10,568 nt of DNA from SSEF01 sp964604195 (GTDB taxonomy: Bacteria > Patescibacteriota > Minisyncoccia > Moranbacterales > UBA1568), in assembly GCA_964604195.1 (NCBI GenBank), contig CAZRXW010000033.1:1-10568 (forward strand), read 5' to 3'. Position numbers and translations under genes: made by a program. Below are positions 6,117-10,568 of this stretch, one piece after another. The first letter of the stretch is position 1; every line of letters starts with the position of its first letter. The notes under the pieces were generated by a model, which saw nothing but the letters and a program-made list of their open reading frames with translations, was not told the origin of the DNA and did not search any database.

Positions 6117-6155
6117 AAAAAAGCGCCGCGGGTATGTGGTTAACACCTTTGGCGC
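6117..6155 (-). terminator. Intrinsic terminator of the minus-strand 114-aa gene
   Basis: On the minus strand GCGCC (6155-6151) and GGCGC (6127-6123) close a hairpin with an inner GG..ACA/TGT..CC stem, followed by six T (6122-6117). On the plus strand no T-run follows, so the nuclease transcript may run on antisense into the 114-aa gene. Confidence 0.72.
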
Positions 6156-6198
6156 AAGAGGGATGACCTGAATGGCGCGCTATCCCTGCAGGAGTTGA

Positions 6199-6543
6199 TT
6201 ATTCCCGATCACTCGGAGGGAGCTGGGCATCACGTGGATTCCAGGCGCGACGATTGTCTCGCCAGGCTCCTGGTACTGGCAGGTTGGCCATGACTACCCG
6301 TTGCTTCACCGATGAAGGTTTTGGCAGCATCTTCGGGAGTTTTCGGCAAACCATACCGCGTACAGCGTTGAAGCAAAACTGGTACGGCTCGTGGCCCGGG
6401 TAGATGTGGAGTTGTGCGGCTGCAGCTGGAAACTGTCGTCGGAAATTAGCGTAGTCGAACGGCTTCCCAGCCTGATCTGCCATGAGTACTAGGACGTGAT
6501 CACGGACGGCGTACACATAATCCGGATGATTGTGCTTGGCCAT
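6199..6543 (-). CDS. Unrecognised 114-aa basic protein, SD-led
   Basis: I do not recognise this protein. AGGAG lies 6 nt before the minus-strand ATG, and a TTGACA/TACACT promoter lies further upstream. It begins MAKHNHPDYVYAVRDHVLV and contains an alanine-rich FRRQFPAAAAQLHIYPGHEPY segment, two cysteines (FCFNAVRGMVCRK) and a Pro/Arg-rich end with AWRDNRRAWNPRDAQLPP. It has no membrane segment and the charge is basic. It may be a small nucleic-acid-binding or regulatory protein, but no named domain supports that. It diverges from uvrC with an intergenic gap of about 80 nt, and its promoter is interleaved with that of uvrC, so the two genes probably affect each other's transcription. Its own terminator lies about 44 nt after the stop. 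It is the only confident minus-strand protein gene here. Confidence 0.75.
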   Translation of the reverse strand: MAKHNHPDYVYAVRDHVLVLMADQAGKPFDYANFRRQFPAAAAQLHIYPGHEPYQFCFNAVRGMVCRKLPKMLPKPSSVKQRVVMANLPVPGAWRDNRRAWNPRDAQLPPSDRE

Positions 6544-6578
6544 TCCTGTCTCCTAATTTGGAAGTTGCAATTGCGTAC

Positions 6579-6607
6579 AGTGTACATTCTTTACACGTTA
6601 CTGTCAA
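6579..6607 (-). promoter_or_regulatory. Promoter of the 114-aa gene
   Basis: On the minus strand TTGACA (6607-6602), a 17-bp spacer and TACACT (6584-6579, 4/6) give a start near 6572 and a 29-nt leader containing the SD. Its -35 lies in the spacer of the uvrC promoter. Confidence 0.58.
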
Positions 6608-6618
6608 GATGATAGAAT
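6590..6618 (+). promoter_or_regulatory. Promoter of uvrC, probably leaderless
   Basis: TTTACA (6590-6595, 5/6) and TAGAAT (6613-6618, 5/6) are 17 bp apart. The expected transcription start, about 6625, nearly coincides with ATG 6627. The earlier ATG at 6609 and TTG at 6558 lie inside or upstream of the promoter, which supports 6627 as the true start. Confidence 0.6.
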
Positions 6619-6626
6619 GGCTCTCC

Positions 6627-7898
6627 ATGTCGAAGCCCTGGTTAAAGAAAATCAGCATTGAAATATTTCTCAAAAAGAACCCGTTGCCGGAAATACCAGG
6701 GGTATATTTCTTCTTGGATGAAAATGGCACAATTCTCTATATTGGCAAAGCGACTATTCTTGCTGATCGAGTCAGGAGTTATTTTGGTGATGACCTCGAT
6801 GTCACGCGCGGACCCAAGCTTGTCCTTATGCGCGAACGAGCCAAATATATTGCCTGGAGGTCACTCGACTCAGTCCTTGAGTCGCTCCTTCTCGAAGGTC
6901 AACTTATCAAAAAGTACCAACCAGTTTTTAATACGGATGCCAAGGATGACAAGAGCTATAACTATCTTGTCATTACTGATGAGGCCTTTCCTCGGATTTT
7001 GGTAGCGCGTGAGCGAGATATTATTGCTGAAAAAATTTCCTACAAAATCAAAGAGCAGTTTGGTCCGTATCCACGAGGGGGAGCACTTCAGACGGCTCTC
7101 AAAATTGTGCGGCACATTTTTCCCTATCGAGACAAATGTATTCCGCACGCTGAACTGAGTGAAAAAGAGCGATCTCAGATAAAACCTTGTTTTCATGCCC
7201 AGATTGGACTCTGTCCCGGGGTATGTACTGGTGTGATCTCTAAGGGTGAATACCGAAAGCAGATTAAGCGGATAAGTTGGTTCTTTGCCGGCAAGAAAGC
7301 TGATCTCGTCAAACGGCTCGAGCGTGAAATGCATGTGGCAGCCAAAGCACTCAAGTTTGAGCAAGCCAATGAAATAAAAAAACTCCTCTTTGATATCGGG
7401 CATATTCGTGATGTAGCATTGTTGAAAGCTGATCGAGATGAAAGTTCATCGGCGCGAATTGAGGCGTATGATGCTGCTCATTTTCAGGGGGAAGCGAGTG
7501 TAGGAGTTATGACTGTCGTGCAGCATGCTATACCCAAGAAAAGTGAATACCGTCTCTTTAAACTCCGTGGCGAACATGGCGGCAATGACCTCTCGGCCCT
7601 CGAAGAAATTTTGACGAGGCGTTTTGCTCATAAGGAATGGATACTTCCTGAACTCTTGGTAGTGGATGGGGCCTTCCTTCAGTCGGAAGTAGCCGCCAAA
7701 GTCTTGAAACGGAATAAGTTAACTATTCCGATTGTGGGAGTGGTCAAAGACGAGAAACATCGACCCAAGAAGGTGATTGGCCCACGCATGCTCGTCAAGC
7801 GATTTGAGCAGGACATTCTCCTCGCCAATGCCGAAGCTCATCGTTTTGCTATTGGCTTCCACCGTAAGAAAAAACGTCAGTCTTTCCTTCAGGGCTAA
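6627..7898 (+). CDS. uvrC: UvrC-type excinuclease subunit lacking the HhH domain
   Basis: UvrC makes both incisions in nucleotide excision repair after UvrAB marks damage. The 423-aa product has the GIY-YIG nuclease (GVYFF at 25-29, YIG at 38-40, R48, E90), the LxxDDKSYxY segment near 107-113, and four cysteines C171, C188, C196, C200 spaced like the UvrC iron-sulfur site. A UVR helix pair for UvrB binding follows (about 227-257). The RNase H-like second nuclease comes next, with D282 (EAYDAAHFQG), D347 (VVDGA) and H405 (EAHRFAIGFHR), so both catalytic sites are complete. It stops at a basic FHRKKKRQSF tail where usual 600-aa UvrCs continue into the double helix-hairpin-helix DNA-binding part, which is missing. 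This is a clean end followed by a terminator-like repeat, not a visible frameshift. There is no SD; the promoter predicts leaderless translation. Confidence 0.96.
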   Translation: MSKPWLKKISIEIFLKKNPLPEIPGVYFFLDENGTILYIGKATILADRVRSYFGDDLDVTRGPKLVLMRERAKYIAWRSLDSVLESLLLEGQLIKKYQPVFNTDAKDDKSYNYLVITDEAFPRILVARERDIIAEKISYKIKEQFGPYPRGGALQTALKIVRHIFPYRDKCIPHAELSEKERSQIKPCFHAQIGLCPGVCTGVISKGEYRKQIKRISWFFAGKKADLVKRLEREMHVAAKALKFEQANEIKKLLFDIGHIRDVALLKADRDESSSARIEAYDAAHFQGEASVGVMTVVQHAIPKKSEYRLFKLRGEHGGNDLSALEEILTRRFAHKEWILPELLVVDGAFLQSEVAAKVLKRNKLTIPIVGVVKDEKHRPKKVIGPRMLVKRFEQDILLANAEAHRFAIGFHRKKKRQSFLQG

Positions 7899-7942
7899 CC
7901 ATGTAATTTAAAACGCTATCGCTGATTATGTTACATGATTTG

Positions 7943-7966
7943 GAAAAAGCTTATCTAAGCTTTTTC
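7943..7966. terminator. Bidirectional-looking terminator after uvrC
   Basis: GAAAAAGCTTA (7943-7953) and TAAGCTTTTTC (7956-7966) are a perfect inverted repeat around TC. The A5/T5 arms give a short AGCTTA stem followed by a T-run in both directions. The core is AT-rich, so its strength is uncertain. A looser repeat, CATGTAA (7900-7906) and TTACATG (7931-7937), lies between it and the uvrC stop. Confidence 0.65.
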
Positions 7967-8037
7967 TTAGAGTTTGGCATAATTGATGTGGCATACCGCA
8001 GGTTGACAGCGCAGAAAAAAGTGAGAGAGCAAAAGTC

Positions 8038-8066
8038 TGGTATACTGAAAAAGTAAATTTACTTTT
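8038..8066 (+). promoter_or_regulatory. Extended -10 promoter and 18-bp palindrome before the AAA+ gene
   Basis: TGGTATACT (8038-8046) is an extended -10 with a start near 8053. The perfect palindrome AAAAGTAAATTTACTTTT (8049-8066) covers that start and ends 2 nt before the ATG; it could be an operator or a leader hairpin over the start codon. A TTGACA at 8003-8008 is too far upstream to serve this -10. A weaker TGG-CATAAT (7975-7983) could be a second promoter. Confidence 0.55.
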
Positions 8067-8068
8067 GT

Positions 8069-10568
8069 ATGACAGAATCACCAGACTGGTACGCGATAGG
8101 TCAAGAACGGAGAGCCAAGCGACAAGATATTCTCGAGGAGTCGGGGGTATCGTTTCGTGACATCCGGATCAAATCTCTCAACCAAGAGATGGTCTCGACC
8201 GAAGATGCTACAACACTCATTACTAAGGGTCGGCTAGATGAAGTACCAGGAGAAGCACTGATACTGCCTGAGGCGAGCTTGGGCCGAGTTTATGATTCAC
8301 TCAAAACACTGGACGAGCTTGATATCCAGGCTACTGGATTTCAGGGGAAGAGTCCCGAGCATCGGCAAGCGTATCGGCAGGCCAGGAAACGAGCCAAATC
8401 CCAAGAGCAACAGAGAGAAGTAGAAGCCGAGACACTAGAGTCGAAACTCTTCACAGAGCTCGCGAGTATCGATGCCTTTCTCGCTCGTCTCAAACGCGAA
8501 GAATACAAAGCCCTTCGTAACCCGCATCCGAAACTGGCTGAAAAATTGCGGAATGGCGCCGAACTTGAGCAAAGCGTCAAAGTACGTCTCTCCCAGATCG
8601 AAGCTGATCCCAATCTGGCTCTGTATGCCCGTGAATACCAGTTGAGAAAGTATCGAGAGGCTCTCGAACAATCTCATTTTGTCCAAACTGAGAGTCGCAC
8701 CAAATATATCGAAGAAATTGAGACTTTGGTCAAACAAGGGAAACCAATTCTCCTCGAGGGTCATACTGGCACTGGCAAAAGCGAATTGGCCCGAATTGCC
8801 GCGCGAGAATTGACTGGGATCGCTCCTGAAGTGGTTTATTGCAATCCTCAGACCCGCCAATCCGACATCTGGGGCAAGCAGGCGCTCAAAAATAAAGATG
8901 GTGTACCAGTAACTGAAGTCGACTTTGGCCCCCTGGTCCGAGCCATGGAGAGTGGCTCACTGTGTCTTTTTGACGAATTTAATGAGCTTGACCCGAGACA
9001 GCGGCAGGTGCTGAAGTATCTCTACAATGCGCGGCCGGGTGATAGTATCGATGCCCCAGGTGACGGCAAAGTCACAATCCGTGAGGGCTTTGGGCTCATC
9101 ATGACGGCTAATCTCAAAAGCGAAAAATACAAAGCCAAGGGTGAACTTGAGCCTCAGGAAGCCCGCGTTTTCTTGGACTCTGCCCTTCGAGTCGAGTATA
9201 TGGAGGCCCCCGAACTCTATGACGTGGCCCTCACCGCGCTTTCCGATAACGATGGCCGACTTCTCCTTACCCAAGAGGAAGCCGAGGTAACGCTCCGACA
9301 CTTGGTCGATGCTATTCACGATATCCAAACCGCCTATACCAAGAGCATCCCTGCCATGTATGGCACGGATCAGGAACTAGGTGGCGCCACTGGGATTGGT
9401 AAAAAGAAACGCCCTAGTCTCGAGAAATACGTCATCGATCCTGGGATGATGGTGCGGCTCCTCCAAGGTTTCCGAATCGACCGGATGAAATATGGGACAC
9501 ATCTGCGGGATTTTCTCGATAGTGCCTTGGCGCGCACCCTTACTGGAGATCGGGTGAGCGAGGACGACAAACGGCTCGCTCTCTTTATGCTGGCTAAGCA
9601 CGGTTTTCTCCAAAATGAAACGACGTGGAAGAGTCTTGATCTGGACCAGAGTAGCGGGCGGCTCAACCCAAGTATTTTCCCCAAGCTTGCCGTGACACCC
9701 ATACCGGAAGAAGTGGGTCTCATAACGCTCTCTCCCGAAACAGTGGCCCGGATTGATCCCTATCACCAGAGAAAGATAACGGTCGCGGATGCTCTGGCGG
9801 AGTTTGGTGACACGATGGATCGGAGCGTCCGGGAGGCTCTCGGAGAGACAGAGCGGAAATCTGGCGAAATATCACTAGCCGAAGCCGAGACAATTATGGG
9901 GGAACAATGTCTGGGGCCGACGGCTATTCGTGAAACCTTTGGCGTGACGCTTGATACCCTTCCCGCCATTCCTTTCGACCAGCAAATGCTCATTGAGGCG
10001 AAGCAGAGAGGAACTATCCTCGTACTTCAGATTGATCGCCTGGCCGATGGTACGCCCCTCTCAGGAAAGAGTATACATGAGCGATTTGGTCAACAAAAAG
10101 ATGGCAAGAAATTTTTGCATGATACTACTTGGTACCAAGATGAGACTTTTTTTACCGCCGAAACACCCAGTGTCGGCTGGCGACTGGTCGCACCGGATGT
10201 CCTTACTGGTACCAAAAGCAAAAACTATTTTGATCAGACAGAAGCTCTTCGAGTTGAGGTCGAAAAGATATTCATCGGTGGGACCATGCCGAGCGCTTAC
10301 CAAGAAGCTATCCGTGAATGGGATCAAGCCAAAGGCGCCATCAGTCCGCTCATGAATGACGCGAGTTGGAAAGAGGCCGCCGAAAAGCTCTCCCGACTCA
10401 AGCTCAATGACTTGTGTCGAGAGAGTTTTATTGAAAGGCTCTACCTCATGAAGTTGGCCAATCATACCAAAGGAGAGCGAATACTACCGAGATCCTATAC
10501 CTGGACGCGTTCGCGCTCCTCGGATGGGAACCTCGTCAATGTTGGTAACTTGGATGGCGATGGCGCGA
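8069..10568 (+). CDS. Large AAA+ ATPase (MoxR/midasin-like AAA_5), C-terminus beyond window
   Basis: The frame is open from ATG 8069 to the window edge: 833 codons without a stop. Residues 95-225 are highly charged and helical, possibly coiled coil. The ATPase follows: Walker A GHTGTGKS (231-238), Walker B CLFDEFNE (D302, E303) and sensor 1 in MTANL (N348), with the FDEFNE and TAN pattern of MoxR/dynein-related AAA_5 proteins that remodel partner complexes. A long middle region has no fold I can name. From about 633 a second region begins (IPFDQQMLIEAKQRGTILVL), with the stretches PSVGWRLVAPDVLTGTKSKN and FDQTEALRVEV that I associate with CPR hypothetical proteins. The last residues, TWTRSRSSDGNLVNVG (811-826), resemble the start of a C-type-lectin-like domain as in retroelement-diversified proteins. 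No signal peptide, no SD. The usual MoxR partner (von Willebrand A protein) is not seen in the window. Confidence 0.92.
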   Translation, partial: MTESPDWYAIGQERRAKRQDILEESGVSFRDIRIKSLNQEMVSTEDATTLITKGRLDEVPGEALILPEASLGRVYDSLKTLDELDIQATGFQGKSPEHRQAYRQARKRAKSQEQQREVEAETLESKLFTELASIDAFLARLKREEYKALRNPHPKLAEKLRNGAELEQSVKVRLSQIEADPNLALYAREYQLRKYREALEQSHFVQTESRTKYIEEIETLVKQGKPILLEGHTGTGKSELARIAARELTGIAPEVVYCNPQTRQSDIWGKQALKNKDGVPVTEVDFGPLVRAMESGSLCLFDEFNELDPRQRQVLKYLYNARPGDSIDAPGDGKVTIREGFGLIMTANLKSEKYKAKGELEPQEARVFLDSALRVEYMEAPELYDVALTALSDNDGRLLLTQEEAEVTLRHLVDAIHDIQTAYTKSIPAMYGTDQELGGATGIGKKKRPSLEKYVIDPGMMVRLLQGFRIDRMKYGTHLRDFLDSALARTLTGDRVSEDDKRLALFMLAKHGFLQNETTWKSLDLDQSSGRLNPSIFPKLAVTPIPEEVGLITLSPETVARIDPYHQRKITVADALAEFGDTMDRSVREALGETERKSGEISLAEAETIMGEQCLGPTAIRETFGVTLDTLPAIPFDQQMLIEAKQRGTILVLQIDRLADGTPLSGKSIHERFGQQKDGKKFLHDTTWYQDETFFTAETPSVGWRLVAPDVLTGTKSKNYFDQTEALRVEVEKIFIGGTMPSAYQEAIREWDQAKGAISPLMNDASWKEAAEKLSRLKLNDLCRESFIERLYLMKLANHTKGERILPRSYTWTRSRSSDGNLVNVGNLDGDGA

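Noticed and set aside
6558..6626. Earlier uvrC starts at TTG 6558 or ATG 6609
   Set aside because: Both lie upstream of the predicted transcription start, and the added residues do not resemble a UvrC N-terminus.
8003..8008. Consensus TTGACA upstream of the AAA+ gene
   Set aside because: The nearest good -10 is 32 bp away and no -10 sits at 16-18 bp.
8341..10465. Several minus-strand ORFs of 76-141 aa opposite the AAA+ gene
   Set aside because: They are shadows of a continuous 833-codon frame with clear Walker A, Walker B and sensor 1 motifs.
1..10568. CRISPR array, tRNA, IS element or prophage genes
   Set aside because: No spaced direct repeats, cloverleaf, transposase, integrase or capsid-type protein was found; the Cas4-like nuclease has no cas neighbours.

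Overview
The window looks like a bacterial chromosome fragment from a Candidate Phyla Radiation (Patescibacteria) genome, probably a Parcubacteria-type lineage. This is inference. The signs are short proteins, a UvrC without its C-terminal helix-hairpin-helix part, several core genes with no Shine-Dalgarno (SD) site, small unrecognised genes each followed by its own terminator, and a large AAA+ protein of a kind I associate with CPR genomes. Genes end sensibly at TGA, so the code is standard rather than the TGA=Gly code of Gracilibacteria/Absconditabacteria. I see no rRNA, tRNA, CRISPR array, IS element, integrase or phage structural gene.

Layout. 1-771: an unrecognised 159-aa gene with a TTGACA promoter, a hairpin-bearing leader, a good SD and a strong terminator. 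772-1002: no protein gene, but on the minus strand a consensus extended -10, a foldable segment and an intrinsic terminator outline a candidate small RNA of about 158 nt. 1003-2305: a BASS-type membrane transporter followed closely by a MerT-like small membrane protein. 2376-3566: a DEAD-box RNA helicase. 3636-3998: an unrecognised 120-aa SD-led gene with a terminator. 4072-4857: a membrane-anchored C39-like cysteine peptidase. 4920-5282: another unrecognised 120-aa SD-led gene with a terminator. 5330-5364: five ATAC units at exact 7-nt spacing, leading into a PD-(D/E)XK (Cas4/RecB-like) nuclease gene at 5372-6115. 6199-6543 (minus): a fourth unrecognised SD-led gene, divergent from uvrC (6627-7898), with the two promoters interleaved. 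8069 to the window end: at least 833 codons of an AAA+ ATPase with a distinctive C-terminal region, cut by the window edge.

Two styles of expression are mixed here. The four small unrecognised genes have clear AGGAG-type SDs and mostly stand alone between terminators. The recognisable genes (transporters, helicase, peptidase, PD-(D/E)XK nuclease, uvrC, AAA+) lack a convincing SD, and where a promoter can be placed it lies very close to the start codon. For uvrC the predicted transcription start nearly coincides with the ATG.

UvrC (excision repair), the PD-(D/E)XK nuclease and the helicase act on nucleic acids, but they are separated by terminators and unrelated genes, so this is not an evident operon. 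The likeliest novel items are the minus-strand RNA candidate at 786-943, the AAA+ protein whose visible end resembles the start of a C-type-lectin-like domain of the kind targeted by diversity-generating retroelements, and the family of small SD-led orphan genes.
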